Positions 1 to 8,520 are shown, counted from the first letter of the stretch. The stretch: 64,000 nt of DNA from Bacillota bacterium (GCA_023423045.1 JAFAGA010000053.1:1-64000); one strand, 5' to 3'. Notes: generated by a model from the letters alone, not told the origin. Numbers and translations are program-made.

Positions 1-107
1 ATTTAAAAGAGCCTTCGGATATTGATAAAATTGCCTGAATAACAGGCTTATTTGGCAAACAAAAAATTACATAAATATCATTTTAGAAAAACAATGAGAA
101 AGTTGCC

Positions 108-173
108 AACGTTTACTTGACACAAACGTTCAGCTCCCATGCCTTGACACAGTTGCATAATTTATGTTATATT
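108..173 (+). promoter_or_regulatory. Promoter of the cyclophilin gene with an upstream operator-like inverted repeat
   Basis: A perfect TTGACA (144-149) is followed after 18 bp by TATATT (168-173), a plausible sigma-A promoter about 80 bp before the gene. Just upstream, AACGTTT (108-114) and AAACGTT (124-130) form a 7-bp inverted repeat with a 9-bp spacer. CTTGACACA occurs twice, 27 bp apart (116-124 and 143-151), but the first copy has no -10 box at the right distance. The inverted repeat may be an operator; that is inference. Confidence 0.55.
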
Positions 174-253
174 TACCACCGTGAGCTTATTACATCAGGG
201 CGAGACAAGTTAGATCGGTTGTATGTAAATTTTAATTTGAGAGGAAATGATGA

Positions 254-781
254 ATGATGGCAAATACGAATCCTATCGTTACAATGGAATTGCAAAACGG
301 AGACATCATCAGGATTGAATTATATCCTGAAATCGCTCCCAACACAGTGAACAATTTTATCTCTTTGGTAAAGAAAGGCTTTTATGATGGATTAAAATTT
401 CACAGAGTAATCCGTGGTTTTATGATCCAGGGAGGCGATCCCGAGGGCACCGGAATGGGTGGTCCCGGCTATTCCATCAAAGGTGAATTTTCATATAACA
501 ATTTTACTAACAATGTGAAGCATACGGCAGGAGTCCTCTCCATGGCCAGATCACAGCGTCCTGATTCCGCTGGTTCCCAGTTCTTTATCATGCACAAGGA
601 TTCTCCTCATTTGGATGGCTCATATGCCGCTTTCGGCAAGGTGATCGAGGGTATGGAAGCAATCAATAAGGTTGCTGAAACCAAGACCGATTATGCCGAT
701 GCACCGCTGGAGCCTCAGATCATGAAAAAGCTGACCGTTGAGACCTTTGGTGTAGATTATCCGGAACCGGAGAAATGCTAA
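254..781 (+). CDS. Peptidyl-prolyl cis-trans isomerase, cyclophilin type
   Basis: Single-domain cyclophilin of 175 residues, predicted to catalyse proline cis-trans isomerisation during protein folding. There is no signal peptide, so it should be cytoplasmic. Seen directly: FHRVIRGFMIQGGDP around residues 50-64 (with the catalytic Arg/Phe/Gln set of the family), then MARSQRPDSAGSQFFI near 98-113 and LDGSYAAFGKVIEGM near 120-134. The length fits the short bacterial PpiB class. GAGGAAA at 241-247 serves ATG 254 or the adjacent ATG 257. The gene is monocistronic, with a promoter upstream and a strong terminator at 801-830. Confidence 0.95.
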   Translation: MMANTNPIVTMELQNGDIIRIELYPEIAPNTVNNFISLVKKGFYDGLKFHRVIRGFMIQGGDPEGTGMGGPGYSIKGEFSYNNFTNNVKHTAGVLSMARSQRPDSAGSQFFIMHKDSPHLDGSYAAFGKVIEGMEAINKVAETKTDYADAPLEPQIMKKLTVETFGVDYPEPEKC

Positions 782-800
782 AATAACTTAAATTGATAAA

Positions 801-830
801 GGAGCACTTCACAGTGCTCCTTTCTTGTTT
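801..830 (+). terminator. Intrinsic terminator after the cyclophilin gene
   Basis: GGAGCACT (801-808) pairs perfectly with AGTGCTCC (813-820) around a TCAC loop and is followed by TTTCTTGTTT. It lies 20 bp after the stop codon. On the minus strand it could also help stop the pyrF transcript, but the T-tract on that side is weaker. Confidence 0.85.
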
Positions 831-885
831 CACTTCATATTCCCTTTTTCTTTATTCCTTCTCACATGCCTGGATTTTTATCACC

Positions 886-1815
886 TTATTGTACATTCAT
901 CCATGCTTTCCTTAAGTCTTCTCTCATATCGATTACTGCCTGCCGGGAAGCATCCGCATAGGCCTCCTCGCCAAAACGCTCATACCCCTTCAGCTTATAT
1001 GCTGCGATGATCCCTCTGGAAGAGTTAACAATTGCTCCGAGTCCATCCTTATTAAAGTAATGAACCAAGTCCTCCGCTTTGCCTCCCTGAGCTCCGTAGC
1101 CGGGCACCAGAATGAAGGCCTTGGGCATGATCTCACGCAGAATCTTCCCCATCTCAGGATAGGTCGCTCCGACCACCGCGCCCACATAGCTGTAGGTATC
1201 ACCCATATGCTGTTCTCCCCACTCTGCTACCTTGCGGCCCACCAGCTCGTACAGAGGCCTTCCTTCTACCAGCTGATCCTGAAAATCACCGCTGGAGGGG
1301 TTGGAGGTCTTCACAAGAATGAACATCCCCTTCTTCTCTTCCTTGCATACCTCCAGGAAGGGATTGATTGCATCCGCCCCCATATAGGGATTTAGCGTTA
1401 CAAAATCTTCGTCAAAGCCCCGGAAGGATTTCTGCCCGATGGTCACCTTTCCCAGGTGTCCGATGGCATAAGCCGCCGAGGTGGAACCGATGTCTCCGCG
1501 CTTAATATCACCGATTACCAACAGATCCTTTTCCTTGCAGTAGTCCACCGTCTTCTTAAACGCCCTTATTCCTTCGATGCCGAATTGCTCATACATGGCA
1601 ATCTGGGGTTTTACTGCAGGAACTAAATCGCAGGTAGCATCCACAATCCCTTTATTATACTGCCAAATGGCTTCCGCCGCACCTTCCAGATTCTCTCCCT
1701 TCTCAGCATAGGCCTTCCGGGTGATATGCTGGGGGATATACTCCAGCATCGGATCCAGTCCGACAACAATAGGGGCTTCCAGCCGTCCTATTCTTTCTGC
1801 TAATTTATTAATCAT
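886..1815 (-). CDS. pyrF: Orotidine 5'-phosphate decarboxylase (long bacterial type)
   Basis: Last enzyme of de novo UMP synthesis: decarboxylates OMP to UMP in the cytosol. At 309 residues it belongs to the longer PyrF subfamily (about 270-310 aa) found in many Clostridia, not the roughly 240-residue B. subtilis type. Visible motifs are VGLDPML near the N-terminus, the catalytic block VIGDIKRGDIGSTSAAYA with its Lys/Asp pair, TLNPYMGADA, and the phosphate-binding VPGYGAQGG and NSSRGI near the end. It starts 21 bp after pyrC and is the last gene of the argS-DUF815-Nudix-pyrC-pyrF series. No PyrR-type attenuator was seen. Confidence 0.96.
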   Translation of the reverse strand: MINKLAERIGRLEAPIVVGLDPMLEYIPQHITRKAYAEKGENLEGAAEAIWQYNKGIVDATCDLVPAVKPQIAMYEQFGIEGIRAFKKTVDYCKEKDLLVIGDIKRGDIGSTSAAYAIGHLGKVTIGQKSFRGFDEDFVTLNPYMGADAINPFLEVCKEEKKGMFILVKTSNPSSGDFQDQLVEGRPLYELVGRKVAEWGEQHMGDTYSYVGAVVGATYPEMGKILREIMPKAFILVPGYGAQGGKAEDLVHYFNKDGLGAIVNSSRGIIAAYKLKGYERFGEEAYADASRQAVIDMREDLRKAWMNVQ

Positions 1816-1836
1816 TCGTTATACCGCAACCTTTCT

Positions 1837-3150
1837 TTACTTCTTAAAGGAATATACAATCTTTCCTGCCACCAGGGTGGTCTCAACCCTGCCCCTCACC
1901 TTCCGCCCATGGAAGGGGGTATTCCTGCCCTTGGAATAGGAGCATTCCTTGTCGATGCAATATTCTGCCCCAGGATCGGCTATCACGACATCCGCTATTC
2001 TTCCCACATCGAGACAACCCAGGTCGCTTCCCAGCACCCTGGCAGGGTTGGAGCTCATCTTCTCCACCATCTGGGAGACGGTAAGATAGCCCTTCTCAAC
2101 CAGCTCTGTCATAACCAGAGGAAATGCCGTCTCCAGCCCTACAATACCAAAGGGCGCTTCCGCCATAGACCCGGCCTTCTCCTGATCCGAATGGGGTGCA
2201 TGATCCGTGGCTATTACATCAATGATCCCAGACTTGAGGGCCTCCTTCAGCGCCTGCACATCCTTTGGACTTCTCAGCGGCGGGTTCATCTTATAATTCG
2301 AGTCGTCTCCGGGAATATCCTCATCGGAGAGGACAAAATGATGGGGACAGACCTCTCCGGTAACCGGCAGGCCTTCCTCCTTAGCCAATCCCAGCATTCT
2401 TGCGCTGTCCCTGGTGGAGATATGGCACAGATGAAGCTGTGCTCCACTCTCCTTCGCCATAAGAATATCCCTTGCCGTTATGATATCTTCCACCGCGTTG
2501 CTAATTCCCTCCAGCCCTAATTCCTCCGCTTTGCTGCCCGCATTAACCGCCCCGCGCCCGGCCAGATCCTTGTCTTCACAGTGGGCAAAGATTGGTATCC
2601 GGTGATAGGCTGCCTGCCGCATTGCCTCCATATACAATGCACTGTTCATGACCGATTTCCCATCCTCGCTTAACGCAACCGCTCCGGCCGCTTTAAGCTC
2701 GCCTATGGAGACCAACTCATTTCCAATCTGCCCCAGCGTAACGGCCCCGATGGGAAGCACATTCACCGAGGCCTCCTGCTGTGCCTTCGATATGATATGC
2801 TGTATCATTGCCGCGCTGTCCGTTGCCGGTCTGGTGTTCGGCATCGGACAGATTGTGGTAAAGCCTCCTGCAGCTGCCGCCATGGTGCCGGTAGCTATAG
2901 TTTCCTTATACTCAAAGCCCGGCTCCCGAAGATGCACATGCAGGTCAATAAAACCAGGCATCACATAACGGCCGCCGGCATCGATTAATGTAAGCTCTTT
3001 TTCTGCTCTTTCCGCTTCTTCCCTGACCGGGCCCTCCTCAATCCGTTCTTCCACCCGGCTTATGAATTCGCCGTCGATAAGAATATCATAACGGCCCTCC
3101 CTGCCGGAGGCCGGATCAATCAGATAGCCATTCTTTATTAATGTAAACAT
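1837..3150 (-). CDS. pyrC: Dihydroorotase
   Basis: Catalyses reversible cyclisation of N-carbamoyl-aspartate to dihydroorotate in pyrimidine synthesis. The length (437 aa) and the pattern GFIDLHVHLREPGFEYKET mark a type I, zinc-dependent amidohydrolase. Other metal and substrate motifs are the NTRP stretch, FAHCED, CHISTRDSARM and VIATDHAPHS (catalytic Asp followed by His). I chose ATG 3150 because GGGAG lies 6 nt upstream; a TTG six bases further out is the longer alternative. It sits 41 bp after the Nudix gene and 21 bp before pyrF, consistent with a shared transcript. Confidence 0.96.
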   Translation of the reverse strand: MFTLIKNGYLIDPASGREGRYDILIDGEFISRVEERIEEGPVREEAERAEKELTLIDAGGRYVMPGFIDLHVHLREPGFEYKETIATGTMAAAAGGFTTICPMPNTRPATDSAAMIQHIISKAQQEASVNVLPIGAVTLGQIGNELVSIGELKAAGAVALSEDGKSVMNSALYMEAMRQAAYHRIPIFAHCEDKDLAGRGAVNAGSKAEELGLEGISNAVEDIITARDILMAKESGAQLHLCHISTRDSARMLGLAKEEGLPVTGEVCPHHFVLSDEDIPGDDSNYKMNPPLRSPKDVQALKEALKSGIIDVIATDHAPHSDQEKAGSMAEAPFGIVGLETAFPLVMTELVEKGYLTVSQMVEKMSSNPARVLGSDLGCLDVGRIADVVIADPGAEYCIDKECSYSKGRNTPFHGRKVRGRVETTLVAGKIVYSFKK

Positions 3151-3191
3151 CCGCAACTCCCTTTCCAGCCAACTTGCTCCTTGCAGAAAGA

Positions 3192-3584
3192 CTACAATTC
3201 CGCCGCCTCCACATCATCCAGTATCTTACGGTCAATATAGTTCTCCAGCTCATACTTTGTAATCCATCTGGCATCCGTCAGTTCCTCCGACAGGATGATC
3301 TCATCAAAGCTCACATGACAGAGATAACTGATCCCGATGTTAAATACATCACCGGTGGTAAAGGTCCAGGTATAGAGAATACGCTCCATGGTGGCCGGGA
3401 GCCCGGTCTGTTCACTGATGCAGCGCAGAACCGCCCGGTCCGGGGCCTCCCCAAACTCAATGACGCCGTCAATGAACCCCCATTCATAAGGCTCCAATAA
3501 TCGGTCATCATACCATCTCTTCACCACCAGATATTTGTCCTCATACTGAACAATACCCTTTACTAATATTCTGTACTTATCCAT
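3192..3584 (-). CDS. Nudix-fold protein with a degenerate Nudix box
   Basis: Small (130 aa) single-domain Nudix-fold protein lying between the DUF815 ATPase and pyrC. The box reads GVIEFGEAPDRAVLRCISEQ followed by TGL. Gly, the first Glu, the Arg, one Glu and the final Gly match G-x5-E-x7-REUxEExGU, but two acidic residues differ: the Glu after the Arg is Cys, and the second Glu of the EE pair is Gln. In MutT-type enzymes those residues serve in catalysis and Mg2+ binding, so activity may be weak, altered or absent. The gene has an AGGGAG-type ribosome site and a normal start. The substrate is unknown; a regulatory or nucleotide-sensing role in the pyr operon is only speculation. Confidence 0.85.
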   Translation of the reverse strand: MDKYRILVKGIVQYEDKYLVVKRWYDDRLLEPYEWGFIDGVIEFGEAPDRAVLRCISEQTGLPATMERILYTWTFTTGDVFNIGISYLCHVSFDEIILSEELTDARWITKYELENYIDRKILDDVEAAEL

Positions 3585-3624
3585 ATTGCATCTCCCTTCT
3601 TAAAGAATCGGTTAAAAAGATTAT

Positions 3625-4962
3625 CTAAGGCTGTCCTGCCAGATAATGAATGAACTGCTGCGCAGTACGCCCCGACATGCCGCCATGAGACAATTCCCAG
3701 CGGTTTGCTGCCAATAATAATTCCTCCTGAGATAATGAAATCCCCTCCTGTCGGTTTGCAAGCTCAAGTACAATCTGTTGAAACTCCTTCTTATTCGGTG
3801 CGGAGAAATTAATCGTAATACCAAACCGCGCTACCAGGGAAAGCTTCTCCTGCATGGTATCGGAGCGGTGCAGCTCCTCCGTAACCTCCATGTCCACGCG
3901 ATCGCTCCAAGTCTCACGAATTAGATGCCTCCGGTTGGAGGTGGCGTAGATCAATACATTGTCCGGCTTAATCTCTAATCCGCCTTCGATTACCGCCTTC
4001 AGGTATTTATATTCTATCTCAAATTCCTCAAAGGAAAGATCATCCATATAGATTATGAATTTATAGTTCCGGTTTTTCACCAGGGCAATTACTTCCGAAA
4101 GGTCCTCGAATTGGTGTTTATAAATTTCAATAATCCGCAGTCCCTGTAAATAGTATTCATTCAGGATTGCTTTCACCGAGGTTGACTTACCGGTTCCGCT
4201 GTCTCCAAAAAGAAGGACATTATTTGCCTTCTTTCCTTCAATGAAGGCTCTGGTATTATCAATTAATTTCTTCTTCTGAAGTTCATAGCCCACCAGATCC
4301 TTCAGCCAGACCTCCTGTGTATTGGTGATGGGCACCAGCTCCAGCTCTCCCTGGCTCTTCTTGATACGGAATGCCTTATTGAGTCCGAACATGCCCACAC
4401 CATAATCCCGATAGAAATCCGTCACACATGTAAATACCTGATTTTCATCTGCTGCCTGCTCAATCTGGCGGCTTAACAGCCGAACCTTTTCGCTGACGCT
4501 TTTATTATATCTGCTGCCGCTTTTTTCAATCGCATGATAGTTGGATACAATGGAGAAGCAATCAATCCCCAGCTCCTGCTCCAGCACAGTAAAATCGTAA
4601 TCAAATAATGCCTTGAATATCCCGAAATCACTCCTGGCAAATTGATTCACCGACCCCTCCCTGGCCCCGGCCTTCTCACAAGTCAGGCTGAAGGGATTCT
4701 CCGCCGTAACCAACAGATAGGCCAGATAATTATGCCAAAGATTATGATTAAAACCATAGTCGGTTGCCAGCTGCAGCAGCTGGTGAATCAACTGATAAAT
4801 CCGGGATACCAGGTTTTCCTTCTCATATTCGGTCAGCCTCTGCTCCCTGATCAGGCTGTCAAACTCCTGTATCAGCCCGGACAGCTGATATAGTATGCCT
4901 TTTGAGTCCAGGTTTTTATAGATTACCAGCTTTGATATTAGACGATACACAAATGCCTCCAT
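3625..4962 (-). CDS. DUF815-family AAA-type ATPase
   Basis: A 445-residue cytoplasmic P-loop ATPase. Walker A is FGDSGTGKSTS (about residues 253-263), Walker B-like FIIYMDDLSF follows around 300, and a sensor-type YATSNRRHLI comes later, as in DUF815 proteins related to the AAA+ fold. The N-terminal 200 residues are helical with no recognised motif. The physiological role of the family is not known to me. It starts 36 bp after argS and ends 40 bp before the Nudix gene, so it is probably co-transcribed. The start ATG 4962 has GGAG about 9 nt upstream. Confidence 0.85.
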   Translation of the reverse strand: MEAFVYRLISKLVIYKNLDSKGILYQLSGLIQEFDSLIREQRLTEYEKENLVSRIYQLIHQLLQLATDYGFNHNLWHNYLAYLLVTAENPFSLTCEKAGAREGSVNQFARSDFGIFKALFDYDFTVLEQELGIDCFSIVSNYHAIEKSGSRYNKSVSEKVRLLSRQIEQAADENQVFTCVTDFYRDYGVGMFGLNKAFRIKKSQGELELVPITNTQEVWLKDLVGYELQKKKLIDNTRAFIEGKKANNVLLFGDSGTGKSTSVKAILNEYYLQGLRIIEIYKHQFEDLSEVIALVKNRNYKFIIYMDDLSFEEFEIEYKYLKAVIEGGLEIKPDNVLIYATSNRRHLIRETWSDRVDMEVTEELHRSDTMQEKLSLVARFGITINFSAPNKKEFQQIVLELANRQEGISLSQEELLLAANRWELSHGGMSGRTAQQFIHYLAGQP

Positions 4963-4998
4963 CCTGGCGCACTCCGGCGCGCATCAGTAAAATAAGTT

Positions 4999-6777
4999 CT
5001 ACATTCTATCCGGCGCTTCAAACCCCAGCAGGTCAATACAGGTTGATAAAATATCCTGCACCAGAGTAATCAGTGCAATCCAGGAGGACTGCTTCTGCTT
5101 GTCCTCTTCCGCAATAATTTTTGTATTATGATAGAAGGTGTTAAATGCATTGGCCAGATCATAAATATAGGCACAAATCCGGTGAGGCGCAATCTCCTGG
5201 CAGGCAGTATAAATCATCTCGTTGAATTTGGTCAGCTCCAACATCAGCGCCTGTTCGCTTGCTGAAGATGCCGGGAGAATATCTGCCGCTACGGTTTCTT
5301 CCCTTCCTTCCCTGTATTTTGTCAGAATGGATTTAATCCGGACAATGGTATAAAGGATATAGGGGCCTGTATCTCCCTCGAAGCTGGTAAAGCGGTCCAC
5401 ATCAAAGATATAATCCTTGGATATCTGGTTGGACAGATCACCATACTTCAATGCTGCCAGTCCCACCTGGGAAGCAATCTTACGCGCCTCCTCCTCTTCC
5501 ATGCTTCTGCTCTCCATCATCTTTCGGTATACTTCTTCCGTCACACTGTTAATCAGGTATTCCAGGCGCATAACACCGCCTTCCCTGGTCTTGAAAGGCT
5601 TCCCGTCCTTACCGTTCATGGTTCCGAAGCCGATGAAATCCAGCCGGGTATCCTCCTTCACCAATCCGGTCTTCCTGGCACATCGGAATACAATCTCAAA
5701 ATTCAGCTCCTGCCTCTTGTCCACCACATAGATGATGCGGTCAGGCGCAAAGAGTTTCATGCGCTCTACAATTGTTGCCAGGTCTGTTGTGTTATACAGA
5801 GCCGCACCGTCACTCTTTAGTATCATACAGGGGGGAACCTCCTTGGTATCGGTCTCCTCCTTGACATCTACAACCAGAGCACCTTCGCTGATTCTGGTAT
5901 AATTGTTTTTCTTAAAATCTTCAATCATATCCGGGATATAGGGCTGGGCATCGCTTTCCTTCTTCCACAGATCAAAAGACACCTTAAGACTCTCATATAT
6001 TTTCTTGAGATCCGTAACCGATACTTCAAGAATATGATTCCACAGAGCGGTGTAGCCCCGGTGACCATTCTGAAGCTGGTAGGTTACCGTCTTTGCTTCC
6101 TCCCGAAACTCCGGATTGCTCTTGGAATATTCACTGGCGGCAGGATAGATTTCCTCCAGCTCCGTTATGGTAAAGGGTGCCTCTTTCGGATACTCGCCGC
6201 TATAATTGTCATCAAAATATACCAATTGGGGCTGCCGCCTTTTCAGCTCGGCAATGATCAGTCCCATCTGGGTCCCCCAATCACCAAGATGCGCATCCCC
6301 GATCACCGTATTTCCCACATAACGCAGCAGGCGTTTGATACTTTCTCCGATCACTGCAGAGCGCATATGCCCCACATGCAGAGGCTTTGCTATATTGGGG
6401 CCGCCGTAATCAATGATTACCGTCTGGGGCTGTTCCTCCTTCCGGACCCCGTAATGCTCCTCGGATCTCATCCGGTTTAGATACTTTGCAAGATATTCCT
6501 CGCTCAGGGTGATATTGATAAAGCCCGGCATGATGGCTGTAATCTCCTTAATCATCGGGCTGGTCTGCAGATCCTCCGCTATCTCCTGGGCAATTTTAAT
6601 CGGTGCCATCTTATACTGCTTTGCAGCTGCCAGAGCACCGTTGCATTGGTACTGGCATAGGTCGGGACGGTTGGAGAGGGTCACAATGCCGAATTTTTCT
6701 TCGTATCCCTTCCGGACAAAGGCCTCCTTCACTTCCTCCGATAATAGTTCAATCATAGACTTCATATTTATACACAC
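4999..6777 (-). CDS. argS: Arginyl-tRNA synthetase
   Basis: Class I aminoacyl-tRNA synthetase charging tRNA-Arg. Up to 592 residues, the usual length. The HIGH-like signature is KPLHVGHMRSAVIGESIKRL near residue 130, preceded by YGGPNIA. A KMSKS-like loop is FKTREGG around residue 400. A DALR anticodon-binding region ends the protein. The start is uncertain: GTG 6777 lies 5 nt after AAGGA, while ATG 6765 gives an N-terminus (MKSMIELLSEEV) more like family members. The leader carries a very stable perfect hairpin (6803-6839) and no T-box. It is the first gene of the argS-to-pyrF series. Confidence 0.96.
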   Translation of the reverse strand: MCINMKSMIELLSEEVKEAFVRKGYEEKFGIVTLSNRPDLCQYQCNGALAAAKQYKMAPIKIAQEIAEDLQTSPMIKEITAIMPGFINITLSEEYLAKYLNRMRSEEHYGVRKEEQPQTVIIDYGGPNIAKPLHVGHMRSAVIGESIKRLLRYVGNTVIGDAHLGDWGTQMGLIIAELKRRQPQLVYFDDNYSGEYPKEAPFTITELEEIYPAASEYSKSNPEFREEAKTVTYQLQNGHRGYTALWNHILEVSVTDLKKIYESLKVSFDLWKKESDAQPYIPDMIEDFKKNNYTRISEGALVVDVKEETDTKEVPPCMILKSDGAALYNTTDLATIVERMKLFAPDRIIYVVDKRQELNFEIVFRCARKTGLVKEDTRLDFIGFGTMNGKDGKPFKTREGGVMRLEYLINSVTEEVYRKMMESRSMEEEEARKIASQVGLAALKYGDLSNQISKDYIFDVDRFTSFEGDTGPYILYTIVRIKSILTKYREGREETVAADILPASSASEQALMLELTKFNEMIYTACQEIAPHRICAYIYDLANAFNTFYHNTKIIAEEDKQKQSSWIALITLVQDILSTCIDLLGFEAPDRM

Positions 6778-6802
6778 GCCTTTCCTTTATTAGTTCCTCC
6801 AA

Positions 6803-6839
6803 GCATTCCCCGGTGCCGCTTTACGGCACCGGGGAATGC
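6803..6839. repeat. Perfect 16-bp inverted repeat in the argS leader
   Basis: GCATTCCCCGGTGCCG (6803-6818) and its exact complement (6824-6839) flank a 5-nt CTTTA loop, giving a very GC-rich stem about 25 nt before the argS start. On the argS strand it is followed by TTGGAGGAAC rather than a T-run, so it is not an ordinary terminator. It could be a 5'-end stabiliser, a processing site, a protein-binding site or a roadblock. This gap (6778-7148) otherwise holds only AT-rich DNA and a palindrome at 7000-7015. Confidence 0.7.
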
Positions 6840-6999
6840 ACTGTAAAAATCCATTAATAATCAATACTTTATCATAATTGGCCAGGATTGTCATCATGAA
6901 AGAAGAAATTTTTGCATCACCATATTACAGTTTGGCCTGCCTGATATATAATTTTGATTTCCCTATTGTTTTTATTATCAAATATGTTGTATATTAATG

Positions 7000-7015
7000 T
7001 AAGAATATATTCTTA
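7000..7015. promoter_or_regulatory. 16-bp perfect palindrome upstream of the CheX-like gene
   Basis: TAAGAATATATTCTTA is fully palindromic. It is also enclosed by CCCTAT (6961-6966) and ATAGGG (7015-7020). It lies about 135 bp before the CheX-like gene, so it may be an operator or a promoter-proximal protein site. Its binding partner is not recognisable. Confidence 0.4.
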
Positions 7016-7148
7016 TAGGGAATCTCCGAATATCATACGATGCTTTGCATTCCAAAAGTGGCAATACAGATATTGAGGTTACATATAACGGATTTTTTCT
7101 ACATATGAATGCTCGGGGCTTATCATAAATTATGAAGGGGGAAATATC

Positions 7149-8036
7149 ATGTTCGGGCTATACTTGGGTTATTACTTGTTGGATAAGAATAAGATTTCCG
7201 TGTCACAATTTGACAGCTTGGTTGAGCAGTTTCACAAAACCAGAGCAAAATTAGGCCTTATTGCGATATCAGAGAAGCTTCTGACCGCAAAGCAGGCGGA
7301 AGAAATTAATAAAATTCAAAAATCAGCGGATCAGCGCTTCGGTGATATCGCCATTGAAAAGGGATATTTGCTGGAAGAGGAGGTGACCCATCTGCTAAAT
7401 CTTCAGGGCAATTCCTACCACCGCCTGGTACAGCTTTTAACGGAGCAGTGCCTTCTGACTCTGGGAGAAATTGAAGCCTGTCTCCATGAATACCAGCTGG
7501 AAAACCATTACACTGATTCGGAGATGGATGCCTTAAAATCCGGAGATATTGACCGAATCATTCCTGTGTTCGTGGATACCGACGCTCCCCATACAGGAGA
7601 GCTCATCAGTCTGGTTATCCGTAATATCATCCGGTTTATTGACAGCGATGTCCTGCTTAAGAAGGCTTATACCGTTAAGGATTATTCCTTTTCCGGCCTT
7701 GCCTTCCAACAGATGGCCGGTGACCATACTATCTTTATGGGACTTGCAGGGAGCAGCAAGGCATTGCTTGAAATTGCCCGGCCCTTTGCCAGGGAGTCTT
7801 TTGAGAATATGGATGAAGATGCCTTTGACTCCGTATGCGAATTCATCAATTGTATCAATGGTCTGCATGCCTCCAAACTGAGCCGGGATGAAATACAACT
7901 GGATATGATGCCTCCCGGATATTACCAGGACGGCAGACTCACCACCGGGGGTAATATCTGCCTTGTGCCCATACTGCTTCATGGTGAACGGGTGGATATC
8001 GTAGTTGTTGCAGATGCCGAAATTGTCGTAAATTAA
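7149..8036 (+). CDS. CheX-like chemotaxis phosphatase with four N-terminal 29-residue repeats
   Basis: A 295-residue soluble protein. The C-terminal part (about 145-295) resembles CheX/CheC-type CheY-P phosphatases: an E-x2-N active-site motif is seen in CEFINCIN (about residues 231-238), with the expected downstream Pro in MMPPGY. The first 120 residues hold four repeats whose Gly or equivalent falls at residues 7, 36, 65 and 94, exactly 29 apart. Each follows a pattern like (R/K)(L/F)G-x2-(L/I/A)-x5-L-x11-Q, e.g. RFGDIAIEKGYLLEEEV. This resembles type II secretion ATPase N-terminal (MshEN/GspE-N) motifs. A CheY gene follows 41 bp later, so this protein probably dephosphorylates or partners that CheY. 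GGGGGAAA precedes ATG 7149. Confidence 0.8.
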   Translation: MFGLYLGYYLLDKNKISVSQFDSLVEQFHKTRAKLGLIAISEKLLTAKQAEEINKIQKSADQRFGDIAIEKGYLLEEEVTHLLNLQGNSYHRLVQLLTEQCLLTLGEIEACLHEYQLENHYTDSEMDALKSGDIDRIIPVFVDTDAPHTGELISLVIRNIIRFIDSDVLLKKAYTVKDYSFSGLAFQQMAGDHTIFMGLAGSSKALLEIARPFARESFENMDEDAFDSVCEFINCINGLHASKLSRDEIQLDMMPPGYYQDGRLTTGGNICLVPILLHGERVDIVVVADAEIVVN

Positions 8037-8077
8037 TTTAATTTTATATGCCGCCAAAGTGGCAGATGGAGGTAATT

Positions 8078-8461
8078 ATGGCAAGAATTCTGATTGTGGA
8101 TGATTCAAGAACATCTCGGAAAATCTTAAGAGCTATCTTGGAAGAGCATGGACATGAGGTCATTGCTGAGGCCGTCAACGGAGAAGATGGCATAGCGAAG
8201 TATATAGAAAGCAGACCTGAACTTACCACCATGGATATTACCATGCCGGTGATGGATGGTCTGGAAGCGTTAAAAAGAATACGGGAGCATGACGGGTATG
8301 CCAGGATAATCATGGTCACGGCTGCCGGCCAAAAAAACAAAATGGTAGATGCAATAAAATACGGTGCCGCCGAATTTCTCGCAAAGCCCTACGAGGCAGC
8401 ACAGATTGCAGAAATAATCGATAAAGTCCTGGCATCCGATGAAACTCATAATTTGGATTAA
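8078..8461 (+). CDS. CheY-type single-domain response regulator
   Basis: A stand-alone receiver domain of 127 residues. Key residues are visible: an acidic pair in ILIVDDS (about 5-11), the phosphoacceptor Asp in TTMDITMPVMDG (about residue 53), the conserved Thr in IIMVTAAG, and Lys in FLAKPY. No output domain is present. The start ATG 8078 has GGAGG 5 nt upstream; an in-frame ATG at 8048 lacks a ribosome site. Together with the preceding CheX-like gene it forms a receiver/phosphatase pair away from a main chemotaxis operon. Confidence 0.93.
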   Translation: MARILIVDDSRTSRKILRAILEEHGHEVIAEAVNGEDGIAKYIESRPELTTMDITMPVMDGLEALKRIREHDGYARIIMVTAAGQKNKMVDAIKYGAAEFLAKPYEAAQIAEIIDKVLASDETHNLD

Positions 8462-8472
8462 CTAATAAAAGC

Positions 8473-8520
8473 AAGAACCATGAATAAGGGATTTCGTTCC
8501 TTTCCTTATCCATGGTTCTT
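8473..8520 (+). terminator. Terminator-like stem-loop after cheY
   Basis: AAGAACCATG (8473-8482) plus AATAAGG pairs with CCTTAT and CATGGTTCTT (8511-8520). A long stem lies just after the cheY stop and is followed by AT-rich DNA. It separates the plus-strand pair from the minus-strand PspC gene and could act in both directions. Confidence 0.7.

Noticed and set aside
6778..7148. Possible T-box upstream of argS
   Set aside because: The conserved AGGGTGGAACCGCG-type box and a specifier layout were not found; only a simple hairpin is present.
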